From: Flavobacteriales bacterium
Lineage (GTDB): Bacteria; Bacteroidota; Bacteroidia; Flavobacteriales_D; Cryomorphaceae
Direction of reading: 5' to 3'
Length of the DNA stretch: 35,487 nt
Assembly (NCBI GenBank): GCA_007125175.1
Contig: SLDS01000032.1
Location: 1 to 35,487 of the forward strand
Position numbers and translations under genes: made by a program
The notes under the pieces: model-generated
The model's input: only the letters and a program-made list of their open reading frames with translations
Told to the model about the DNA's origin: nothing
Database searches by the model: none
Shown here: positions 8,771 to 15,767 of the stretch, piece after piece
Position numbering within the stretch: position 1 is the stretch's first letter
Layout of the letters: each line of letters opens with the position of its first letter

Positions 8771-9826
8771 ATGAAAATTTCGCTCAAGGCCTGCCTGCTT
8801 TTATTGCTCTTTTCGGGAGCTAGCAGCTTAATTACCGATGGAACTGCTTGCACACGTGTGGTGTACAAAGGACCTAATTCCACGGTAATCACTGCTCGTT
8901 CCATGGACTTTTCCATAGAAATACCGGCCAATCTCTGGATTTTCCCAAGGGGCATGGAGCGCAAGGGAGAGGTGGGAGCGAACTCCATCGAGTGGGTGTC
9001 AAAATATGGAAGTCTGGCTGTGAGCTCCTGGGATATAGCGACCTCCGATGGTATGAATGAGAAGGGCCTTTCGGCAAATTTGCTCTGGCTTACCGAGTCG
9101 GAGTATCCGGCTTTCGACAAGACTGGCGATCGAAAAGGAATGTCCATTTCCCTTTGGGCTCAGTATGTTCTGGACAATTTTGCCAGCGTTGAGGAAGCCG
9201 TTCGCGCCCTTGAAAAAGAGGAGTTTGCCATCGTTTCCGACTTCATCCCGGGTACCGATAAGTTTACTACTGTGCACCTGTCCATCTCGGATCCACAGGG
9301 CGACAATGCCATTTTCGAATACATCAAAGGCAAGCTCGTCATTCACCATGACCCCAGTTATACCGTGATGACCAATGACCCGCCTTATCAGCTACAAAGG
9401 GCCATAGCGAAGTATTGGGAGGCCGTGCCCGGCAAAGCTTTTCTGCCCGGCTCGGTGAGTTCTGCCGACCGGTTTGTGAGGGCTTCATTTTTTATCAATT
9501 CCGTACCGCAAACGGACAATACCCGCGTGGCCGTGGCAAGCGCTTTCAGCGTAATCCGAAATGTGTCCGTGCCCTATGGTTTTGAGGTGGAGGGCTATCC
9601 CAATCTCTCCACTACGCGGTGGCGCAGTGTGGCCGATCATAAGAATTTGGTGTATTACTTCGAGACGGCCCTTACTCCCAATGTGTTTTGGACGGATTTG
9701 AAGAAGCTTGATTTTACAGAGGGAAGCGGGGTCAGAAAACTCGATCTTTCCAACAAGCGCACCTATGCGGGTGAGTGCTCAGGGGAATACGTCTCGTCCA
9801 AGCCCTTTGCATTTTTGGGGCTGTAG
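8771..9826 (+). CDS. exported choloylglycine hydrolase/penicillin V acylase family amidase
   Basis: A 351-residue Ntn-hydrolase that cleaves linear amide C-N bonds (family includes bile salt hydrolase, penicillin V acylase and N-acyl-homoserine-lactone acylases). The ATG at 8771 gives a clear signal peptide (SLKACLLLLLFSGAS). Processing before Cys27 in ACTRVVY exposes the catalytic N-terminal cysteine. The conserved Asp is in ARSMDF, followed by GMNEKGLSANLLWL and a C-terminal VFWTDLKKLDF, all family landmarks. It should act in the periplasm or at the surface. The upstream TTG/GTG extensions are disfavoured because they would bury the signal peptide. The next gene is a BASS-family transporter 110 bases downstream, suggesting cleavage of an amide conjugate followed by uptake of the acid. 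Bile salts are only one possible substrate in a possibly environmental host; acylated amino acids or AHLs are alternatives. Confidence 0.88.
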   Translation: MKISLKACLLLLLFSGASSLITDGTACTRVVYKGPNSTVITARSMDFSIEIPANLWIFPRGMERKGEVGANSIEWVSKYGSLAVSSWDIATSDGMNEKGLSANLLWLTESEYPAFDKTGDRKGMSISLWAQYVLDNFASVEEAVRALEKEEFAIVSDFIPGTDKFTTVHLSISDPQGDNAIFEYIKGKLVIHHDPSYTVMTNDPPYQLQRAIAKYWEAVPGKAFLPGSVSSADRFVRASFFINSVPQTDNTRVAVASAFSVIRNVSVPYGFEVEGYPNLSTTRWRSVADHKNLVYYFETALTPNVFWTDLKKLDFTEGSGVRKLDLSNKRTYAGECSGEYVSSKPFAFLGL

Positions 9827-9935
9827 CCGAGGAATGCTTTGTCAGGAAAAGCGAAATTTTCAAGCTTTTGGCTAGGTTTGCCCCAAGGCTGTCATCAGCG
9901 TATTGGCAGCCATCATATCTCAAATTCTACAGCAG

Positions 9936-10799
9936 ATGGAAGAAAGCATCCTCACCACTTTGTTTCTCCCTTTGGCTTTGGCCTTCATTATGATGGGCAT
10001 GGGTCTGTCCCTGAGCATTGGCGATTTCAAGCGGATTGTAGTTTTCCCAAAGGCAGTAGTGCTGGGCCTTGTATGCCAGCTGGTATTGCTTCCTATTCTG
10101 GGTTTTGCACTGGTAAAGGCTTTTTCCATCACAGGGCCCCTCGCAGTGGGTGTGATGATCATCGCTGCCTGTCCCGGCGGGGCCACATCCAATTTGATAT
10201 GTCATCTATCTAGGGGCGATACAGCGCTTTCCATAAGTCTTACTGCGGTTTCATCCTTTATTACTGTGCTTACCATTCCATTGATTGTCAATTTTGCTGT
10301 CGATTTTTTTGGGGAGGAGGGCACAGTGCGCCTTCCTTGGGGTCAAACGGTGGTGCAGATTTTCGGGATCACTGTGCTTCCCGTGAGCATAGGCATGTGG
10401 TTGAAACACCGAAAGCCCGAACTTTCGCGAAAGGCGGATAAGCCTGTGAGGGTGATATCGGCGCTTTTTCTGGCCTTGATCATTGCTGCAGCCCTGCTAA
10501 AGGAGCGGGAGAATGTGATCGAATTTTTTCAACTGGTAGGCCCGGTGACCCTTTTGCTCAATTTGTCCTCGCTGGCCATGGGGCTCGGTGTGGGAGCCCT
10601 CTTTCTGCTGAGCCGAAAGCAAAGGCTTACCTTGAGTATTGAAACCGGCATTCAAAATGGCACCCTTGGCATACTCGTAGCAGCCACCCTGCTCAAGAGT
10701 CCGGCCATGACCATTCCCAGCGCCATTTACAGCCTTATTATGTTTGGTACCGCTGTCCTTGTGATATTTTTTGGCAATCGGTGGCTTAAATCGGCTTAA
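9936..10799 (+). CDS. bile acid:sodium symporter family (BASS) transporter
   Basis: 287 residues with about nine or ten hydrophobic helices, an inner-membrane member of the BASS/NTCP-ASBT family of Na+-coupled organic anion transporters. Recognisable are CPGGATSNLICHLSRGDTALS with the crossover region of helix 4, and ETGIQNGTLG in the second crossover, which together form the sodium and substrate sites in known structures. The ATG at 9936 (MEESILTTLFLPLALAF) is chosen over a TTG at 9903. Bacterial members carry bile acids, pantoate, pyruvate or other organic acids, so the name should not be read as substrate. It follows the Ntn amidase on the same strand and precedes a small exported protein, possibly as one transcript. 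Confidence 0.9.
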   Translation: MEESILTTLFLPLALAFIMMGMGLSLSIGDFKRIVVFPKAVVLGLVCQLVLLPILGFALVKAFSITGPLAVGVMIIAACPGGATSNLICHLSRGDTALSISLTAVSSFITVLTIPLIVNFAVDFFGEEGTVRLPWGQTVVQIFGITVLPVSIGMWLKHRKPELSRKADKPVRVISALFLALIIAAALLKERENVIEFFQLVGPVTLLLNLSSLAMGLGVGALFLLSRKQRLTLSIETGIQNGTLGILVAATLLKSPAMTIPSAIYSLIMFGTAVLVIFFGNRWLKSA

Positions 10800-10891
10800 T
10801 AGGAGTGCAGATATTGAGATTTGCATTGGCGATCGGAGCCGTTCTCGTAAGTTGATAAAAAAGGCTTTTATTTGCCATTGTGATAATCAAG

Positions 10892-11338
10892 ATGAAAAGC
10901 CTTCCTTTCGCGGCAGTTTTGCTTAGGCTCATTTTTGCTTCAAAGCACAATCTGCTGCAGGCACAGGTGCAGGCATCTCTCTACGAAGGTATGGTGATAG
11001 GCGGCTATGTGGATCAAGGAGGCTATCTCAATTTTACCGGGCCCAATATCCACCTCACCCGAGGCCATTCGGTCTATGTATTGGGCATGTTGCCATCCCT
11101 GCGCTTTCGCGAAGATGAGGGTAGCCCCCGCAATGCTTTCGTCACGCCAAATTTGGGTATTGGCTTTAGCTACAGCTATAAACTCCTGGCCATTCAAATG
11201 CCATTTTATTACAACCCAAAGACGGCTACCGAAAATGGGCGCTGGCATGTGGGCCTCGGTCTGGGATTGAACATACACCGCTTCAGCGAGACCGAAAGAG
11301 GCAGAGAAGCCCGGGAAGAAGGCCAAATGTCGCGCTGA
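10892..11338 (+). CDS. small exported protein, probably outer-membrane barrel-like
   Basis: 148 residues starting at the ATG at 10892 (a GTG at 10880 would add four residues). A short hydrophobic N-terminus, FAAVLLRLIFASKHNLLQAQ, looks like a modest signal peptide with cleavage after AQ. The mature part has alternating strands rich in glycine and aromatics (GMVIGGYVDQGGYLNFTGPNIHLTRG, NLGIGFSYSYKLLAIQMPFYYNP, WHVGLGLGLNIHRF), as in small barrel proteins, but too few strands for a full barrel unless it multimerises. A histidine close after the last strand and a charged tail end it. I do not recognise the family. It lies 93 bases after the BASS transporter on the same strand and could be the outer-membrane part of the same uptake cluster (inference). 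Confidence 0.65.
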   Translation: MKSLPFAAVLLRLIFASKHNLLQAQVQASLYEGMVIGGYVDQGGYLNFTGPNIHLTRGHSVYVLGMLPSLRFREDEGSPRNAFVTPNLGIGFSYSYKLLAIQMPFYYNPKTATENGRWHVGLGLGLNIHRFSETERGREAREEGQMSR

Positions 11339-11450
11339 GCGATACCATACCAAGCGCGGTAGAATCGGCTCTGAGCGCTCGCCCGGGTCAAATCAACAAG
11401 CTTTTCTGAATAAAAAGGCAGGGTATAAGAACCAATTCCCGAGAGATGCG

Positions 11451-11458
11451 TACCTTTG
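11451..11458 (+). promoter_or_regulatory. -7 box of candidate desaturase promoter
   Basis: TACCTTTG exactly matches TAnnTTTG. No TTTG lies at the right spacing upstream. If used, the desaturase mRNA has a leader of about 270 bases, which contains the structured elements at 11528-11581 and 11677-11710. Confidence 0.4.
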
Positions 11459-11527
11459 TCTCGACGTGTGGGTCTCGTTTTTCGTTAAGAGGCCTGCATG
11501 AAGTTGGTGGTTTATTCACATTTAGGA

Positions 11528-11581
11528 CAAACAATCGGCTTACAGCGCAAATTTTTACGGCTTAGCGCACCGCATTGTTTG
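11528..11581 (+). other. structured element in desaturase leader (inverted plus direct repeat)
   Basis: CAAACAAT (11528-11535) pairs perfectly with ATTGTTTG (11574-11581). Just inside, CGG (11536-11538) pairs with CCG (11570-11572) past one bulged base. GCGC at 11545-11548 can pair with GCGC at 11565-11568. Within the hairpin lie two near-copies, CGGCTTACAGCGC (11536-11548) and CGGCTTAGCGC (11558-11568). It could be an RNA leader structure or a DNA operator; no known riboswitch class is recognised. The 11339-11731 gap holds no gene. Confidence 0.45.
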
Positions 11582-11676
11582 AACGAACCCAGGCAGCCGA
11601 CTGTTGCCGATGTGAATGAAAAGACCTGTGGCGCCGATCGCGCAAGATCTCCAGAGCATATCTCAACCCCTTCCTC

Positions 11677-11710
11677 AAGGCGATATCTCACGCCGTGGAT
11701 CACGCCTTTT
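11677..11710 (+). promoter_or_regulatory. possible attenuator-like hairpin before desaturase
   Basis: AAGGCG (11677-11682) pairs with CGCCTT (11703-11708), followed by a short T run. The same GGCG can instead pair with CGCC inside the loop (11691-11694), giving two mutually exclusive hairpins about 25-50 bases before the start codon. Weak evidence. Confidence 0.25.
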
Positions 11711-11731
11711 AAACCTTAATTTATTGAATCC

Positions 11732-12862
11732 ATGAAGCAAAGTACAGTAAGATTTTCCAAGCAAAAGGACAAAGACTTCAATAGCACCCTCAGGGAGCGC
11801 GTCAATGCCTATTTTGCCGAAAAGGGCAAGAGTATGAAGGCCGACAGCAATGCGGTGTTGAAATCGGTGGTGATGCTGGCGATGTACTTTTTGCCTTTCG
11901 CTGCACTCTTCATTTTTCAGATCAGCAATCCCTGGATCTTCCTGCTTATGTGGACTGTGATGGGTCTTGGAGCTGCCGGTATTGGGGTCAACATCATGCA
12001 TGATGCCAACCACGGTGCCTACTCTAAGAATGACAAAGTGAATAAGTACATGGGGCTATGGATGAATGTGATAGGTGGTAATGCGGCCACTTGGAAGCTG
12101 CAGCACAACGTATTGCACCACAGCTTTACCAATATCGACGGGCATGACCATGATATAGCCGGGCCACCCATGCTCCGCTTTTCGCCCCATCAGGAGCTCA
12201 AGCCCATGCACCGCTTTCAGCACATCTACGCCTGGTTTCTTTATGGGCTTATGACCCTCTTCCGGAGTCTGGTCACGGACTTTACCAATGCCTGGCGCTT
12301 CCGCAAATTTGGTCTGATGCGCAACGACAAAGATTTTCGCAAGCTGCTGTGGGATATATTTTTCTGGAAAGCTTTTTACTTCACCTACATCATTGTGCTG
12401 CCCGTAATCTTCCTGCCTGTAGCACCCTGGCTGGTGATTTTGGGCTTCTTTATCATGCATTTTGTACTGGGACTCACCCTGGCGCTCATTTTCCAGTGCG
12501 CCCATGTGATGCCCGAATGCGAGTTTCCCACTCCCGACGACAATGGCAAGATGGACAATAACTGGGCTGTACACCAGTTGATGACCACTGCCAATTTTTC
12601 ACCCAAGAGCCGCATCTTCTCCTGGTTCGTGGGCGGGCTGAATTTTCAGGTGGAGCACCACCTTTTTCAGCACGTCTGCCACACGCACTACCGCGAGCTC
12701 TCACAAATCGTTCAAAGTACTGCCAAAGAGTTTGGCATACAGTATAACATGCAGAAGAATTTCGTGCTGGCCATCTGGAACCACGGAAAGATGCTCAAGC
12801 AGCTCGGTGCTGTACCAGCGCCTGTAGAGCAAGAGCATCCTGCATTCAAAAAAAATAAATGA
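11732..12862 (+). CDS. membrane fatty acid desaturase (front-end/acyl-lipid type)
   Basis: 376 residues of the membrane di-iron desaturase family, which inserts double bonds in acyl chains of lipids or acyl-CoA using O2 and an electron donor. The three histidine boxes are present: HDANHG (residues 90-95), HNVLHH (125-130) and QVEHH (306-310). Glutamine at the first position of the third box is a feature of front-end (delta-5/delta-6-like) desaturases. No cytochrome b5 domain is fused, so an external donor such as ferredoxin is needed. Four or so membrane helices lie around 45-90 and 205-255. The ATG at 11732 follows a long leader. The last four bases, ATGA, overlap the start of the DEAD-box helicase gene, so the two are translationally coupled. 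Regioselectivity cannot be read from sequence. Confidence 0.93.
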   Translation: MKQSTVRFSKQKDKDFNSTLRERVNAYFAEKGKSMKADSNAVLKSVVMLAMYFLPFAALFIFQISNPWIFLLMWTVMGLGAAGIGVNIMHDANHGAYSKNDKVNKYMGLWMNVIGGNAATWKLQHNVLHHSFTNIDGHDHDIAGPPMLRFSPHQELKPMHRFQHIYAWFLYGLMTLFRSLVTDFTNAWRFRKFGLMRNDKDFRKLLWDIFFWKAFYFTYIIVLPVIFLPVAPWLVILGFFIMHFVLGLTLALIFQCAHVMPECEFPTPDDNGKMDNNWAVHQLMTTANFSPKSRIFSWFVGGLNFQVEHHLFQHVCHTHYRELSQIVQSTAKEFGIQYNMQKNFVLAIWNHGKMLKQLGAVPAPVEQEHPAFKKNK

Positions 12863-14112
12863 ATCAAACAAAATCAAAATCCGGTAGCCGCAACAGGCGA
12901 CCGGGTTTCAACAGCGCCAAGCCCAATGGGCAGCGCAACAAAGCCAATGCCAGGCCCCAGAGAGGGCAGGGTGGAGGCGCAGCACCACGTGGCCGCAAGG
13001 CCGACACCAAAACCATGGATGTGCGTCTGCTCACTAAGCAGGCCGTAGCCCATGACACTGTAGAGCTGGCACCGGGTAAGCCATTTGCAGAAATGCCCCT
13101 TTCGGAAAAACTGCAGCTAATCCTGGCCAAAAAAGGCTATACCAGCCCCACACCCATTCAGCAGCAGAGCATCGAAGCCCTACTCGATGGCCGCGACCTG
13201 ATGGGTATCGCCCAGACGGGAACCGGTAAAACAGCTGCCTTCCTCTTGCCTCTTATTGAGCGCATGCTACGCGGTGAGCAGCTTACAACCCTCGTGGTGG
13301 TGCCCACGCGCGAACTTGCCTTGCAAGTGGAGGAAGAGTTTCGCAGCCTTAGCAAAAACCTGGGCCTCTACGCGGCCTGCTTTATTGGTGGCACCAATAT
13401 CAACCGCGATTTGCAGAAATGCGCCCGCCCAAGCCACATTGTGGTGGGTACTCCTGGACGTTTGCTCGACCTTGCCCAACGACGCGCCCTGCGCATGGAC
13501 GACTTCGACGTGCTTATACTCGATGAGTTTGACCGCATGCTCGACATGGGCTTTGCACCCGATGTGAACCGCATCGTGCGTATGATGCGCAATCGCCGCC
13601 AAACCCTGTTATTCTCTGCTACAGTAGACAAAAGTCAGCAGCGCCTGATCGATGGCCTGCTCAAGGATCCTGTAGAGGTGAAGGTGAGTACAGGCGAAGC
13701 AACCGGCGACCACATAGAGCAGGAGACTGTTCGTGTACCCGAAGGCAAGAACAAGTTTGGCGTGCTCACCGACATGCTCTCCGATCCCGATTTCGACAAG
13801 GTCTTGCTCTTCGCCGAGACAAAACGCACCGTAAACCGAATGGCTGCCATGCTGCTCAAAGCCGGTGTGAAGGCCGCGCCCATCCACGGCAACAAATCAC
13901 AAAACGCCCGTCAATCGGCCCTTGACCACTTCAAGGTCGGCAAGATTCAAGTGCTGGTAGCCACCGATGTGGCCGCCCGCGGCATCGACGTGAGCGATGT
14001 GACCCACGTAATCAACTATCAGGTGCCCCGCACCTACGACAGCTATGTGCACCGCATAGGCCGCACGGGCAGGGCGGGTAAGGCCGGAAGGGCTTTTACT
14101 TTTGTGGATTGA
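12859..14112 (+). CDS. DEAD-box RNA helicase (RhlE-like)
   Basis: 417 residues of an ATP-dependent RNA helicase acting on structured RNA or ribosome assembly. Residues 1-50 are a basic, glycine/arginine-rich extension that probably binds RNA. The core starts with the F-x-Q region (PFAEMPL...PTPIQQQSI). Motif I is AQTGTGKT (118-125), Ia PTREL (149-153), Ib TPGR (198-201). Motif II reads DEFD (222-225) rather than DEAD. Motif III is SAT and the final motifs are ARGIDV and HRIGRTGRAGK. It stops almost directly after the helicase core (TFVD), so the C-terminal tail common in RhlE is missing. The start overlaps the desaturase stop by four bases (ATGA). A strong hairpin terminator follows at 14131. 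Cold-related co-regulation with the desaturase is plausible but inferred. Confidence 0.93.
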   Translation: MNQTKSKSGSRNRRPGFNSAKPNGQRNKANARPQRGQGGGAAPRGRKADTKTMDVRLLTKQAVAHDTVELAPGKPFAEMPLSEKLQLILAKKGYTSPTPIQQQSIEALLDGRDLMGIAQTGTGKTAAFLLPLIERMLRGEQLTTLVVVPTRELALQVEEEFRSLSKNLGLYAACFIGGTNINRDLQKCARPSHIVVGTPGRLLDLAQRRALRMDDFDVLILDEFDRMLDMGFAPDVNRIVRMMRNRRQTLLFSATVDKSQQRLIDGLLKDPVEVKVSTGEATGDHIEQETVRVPEGKNKFGVLTDMLSDPDFDKVLLFAETKRTVNRMAAMLLKAGVKAAPIHGNKSQNARQSALDHFKVGKIQVLVATDVAARGIDVSDVTHVINYQVPRTYDSYVHRIGRTGRAGKAGRAFTFVD

Positions 14113-14130
14113 AGCAATTTTAATTGATGA

Positions 14131-14165
14131 AAAACGGCGACCATGAGCATCATGGTCGCCGTTTT
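14131..14165. terminator. bidirectional intrinsic terminator
   Basis: A perfect 15-bp stem: 14131-14145 pairs with 14151-14165, with the 5-base loop AGCAT. It is flanked by AAAA on the left and TTTT on the right, so it can end the helicase transcript (+) and the convergent T9SS gene transcript (-). It is the strongest hairpin noticed in the window. Confidence 0.9.
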
Positions 14166-14184
14166 AGTTTTGCTTCCTAAGGCT

Positions 14185-15213
14185 TTACTCGACCACCACA
14201 AGGCGCTCGGCATGGGTGCCGCGCGTGGTGCGAATGTTAAGGAGATATATTCCGGGGCTCAGTCCAGAAACATCAAATCTCACATTGTTTCTGCCATGGA
14301 TCAGGTGGCCATGGAACAGCGATTTGATCACTCTGCCGTCGAGACCCATCAGCTGTATGTCAGCTTCAGTGGATTCATTCAGATTAACTTCGATATTGAC
14401 TTCAGCCTTGCTAGGATTCGGGTAAACCTTGCAGTCTAACAGTTTTACAATCTGATCATCAGCACTCAGTGTAATTTGCGAGCTGTAAAACCCGTTGGAA
14501 CTTGACTGCCCTGCGCCTTCGACTTCCTGCAGTGTATACAGCGGAAAGGGAATACCGCTGGTAAAAAACTGGTGCTGTATATCAGAAAATGGTATGTTGC
14601 CGATGGTGTCGCCCATAAGTACTGTATAAAGAGTACTTTCAGCTGCAATACGCACCCTCAATACATCGTTGAATGTACCGGCGGGTGTCGTGAGGGTACC
14701 GTATGCATCTACATTTCCGGTTATCGTTCCGATTTCAATATTGAAAACCTCCGGGCCTACTTCCGTTACCCGCTGGAAGGGCTGCGAATAGCTTGCATTG
14801 TAGCTAAGCGGAAACGATAATAAAAGCCTCGCAGGGTCATAATTCACTTCAGAAATTACCTGTCCAGGTGCGGTAAGCGATAAGATCTCCATACTGGATT
14901 GATCAATCGAGTAGAATTGATACTGACCTTCATTTCCCGTGTCAAGGGCATGGGTGGCACCTTCAACCTGATCACCACCCGGTAGGTCAGAAGGAAGTTT
15001 GTACTCTGCCTCTGTGGCAGCGGTACTCGTGATTGCCGAAAAGTCCCAAACTTGGTCAGGTCCGGGAGCTGACATTTCTACAGGCTGGCTTACGTGGCTC
15101 ATTGCGGTGGTGCCTACAGAGTTGACGAAAGCATCTGCCTGTATTATGGGTTGTGCGTTTGCCGCTAAACCAGTAGCCACGCTTGCAGCTGCGAAAAAAT
15201 AAAGTTGCTTCAT
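14185..15213 (-). CDS. secreted protein with T9SS type A sorting domain
   Basis: 342 residues. An N-terminal signal peptide (LYFFAAASVATGLAANAQP, cleavage after NAQ) precedes a beta-rich body of about 240 residues that I do not recognise. The body includes PGPDQVWDFSAI near residue 51, also seen in other Bacteroidota secreted proteins, and a run TLTTPAGTFNDVLRVR. About the last 78 residues, from KVYPNPSKAEVNIEV through GLSPGIYLLNI to the end, form the type A C-terminal sorting domain, so the protein should cross the outer membrane by type IX secretion and be attached or released. It converges on the helicase gene and shares its terminator. The upstream minus-strand sequence has only a weak promoter-like TTACTTTG near 15251. 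Role unknown. Confidence 0.85.
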   Translation of the reverse strand: MKQLYFFAAASVATGLAANAQPIIQADAFVNSVGTTAMSHVSQPVEMSAPGPDQVWDFSAITSTAATEAEYKLPSDLPGGDQVEGATHALDTGNEGQYQFYSIDQSSMEILSLTAPGQVISEVNYDPARLLLSFPLSYNASYSQPFQRVTEVGPEVFNIEIGTITGNVDAYGTLTTPAGTFNDVLRVRIAAESTLYTVLMGDTIGNIPFSDIQHQFFTSGIPFPLYTLQEVEGAGQSSSNGFYSSQITLSADDQIVKLLDCKVYPNPSKAEVNIEVNLNESTEADIQLMGLDGRVIKSLFHGHLIHGRNNVRFDVSGLSPGIYLLNIRTTRGTHAERLVVVE

Positions 15214-15300
15214 GATAGATAAATTGAGTGATTAAAAATGTTAAGTGGTTCAAAGTAAGCATTAGTTTTCGAATGATTCAGCACTCGGAATAAGTCGCGA

Positions 15301-15314
15301 TGGTGTAAACACCA
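15301..15314. repeat. perfect operator-like palindrome
   Basis: TGGTGT-AA-ACACCA: two perfect 6-base arms around AA, about 90 bases upstream of the 342-residue T9SS gene and 450 bases before acs. The geometry suits a dimeric DNA-binding regulator rather than an RNA hairpin (loop too short). Confidence 0.35.
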
Positions 15315-15481
15315 GATTACTAGATGGAATACTTGTTTTTACTTTTCTATTCACGAAGTAAGGCCCTTGCGGCTTACACCCAGTTATTGGGAGCATTTTA
15401 ACTTACAGGCTGCTGCGACCAGGAAGGAATGTCGTAAGACTTTTAATTCTGTGGAATGGTTCTTCGGTCTGAAATGATATC

Positions 15482-15513
15482 AAAGAGCCTCACGGAAGTG
15501 GGGCTTTTTGTGT
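15482..15513 (+). terminator. intrinsic terminator with no evident upstream gene
   Basis: AGCCTCAC (15486-15493), loop GGAA, GTGGGGCT (15498-15505): an 8-bp stem with one G-U pair, extended by AAAG/TTTT pairing and followed by TTTTTGTGTTT. The nearest upstream + strand gene ends at 14112 with its own terminator, so this one would serve an unannotated short RNA or act ahead of acs. The 15214-15767 gap contains no tRNA-like clover and no convincing ORF. Confidence 0.65.
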
Positions 15514-15767
15514 TTCATTGATGTGGAGGCATCATTGGTAGCTTGGACATATTCCAGCCTTTCAGAGCTCCCCGTATATTGTAGCGGCTTCATTTTGACC
15601 AACTCGATAGCACCTCATTTTGTTCTGAATTTATACCTTGCAGCTCGATGTCTTGGTGACCTGTCGGTGAGCCACGCCATTGTGAATAGTCAATGGCGAT
15701 GTACCCATTCATTCAAGCTTTCACCAAAGAAATCGAAACATTACTCAACAATTAAAACCCACCTGAA

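Noticed and set aside
15340-15480. Possible tRNA ahead of the orphan terminator
   Set aside because: No T-loop (GGTTCRA), no anticodon stem and no acceptor pairing found on either strand.
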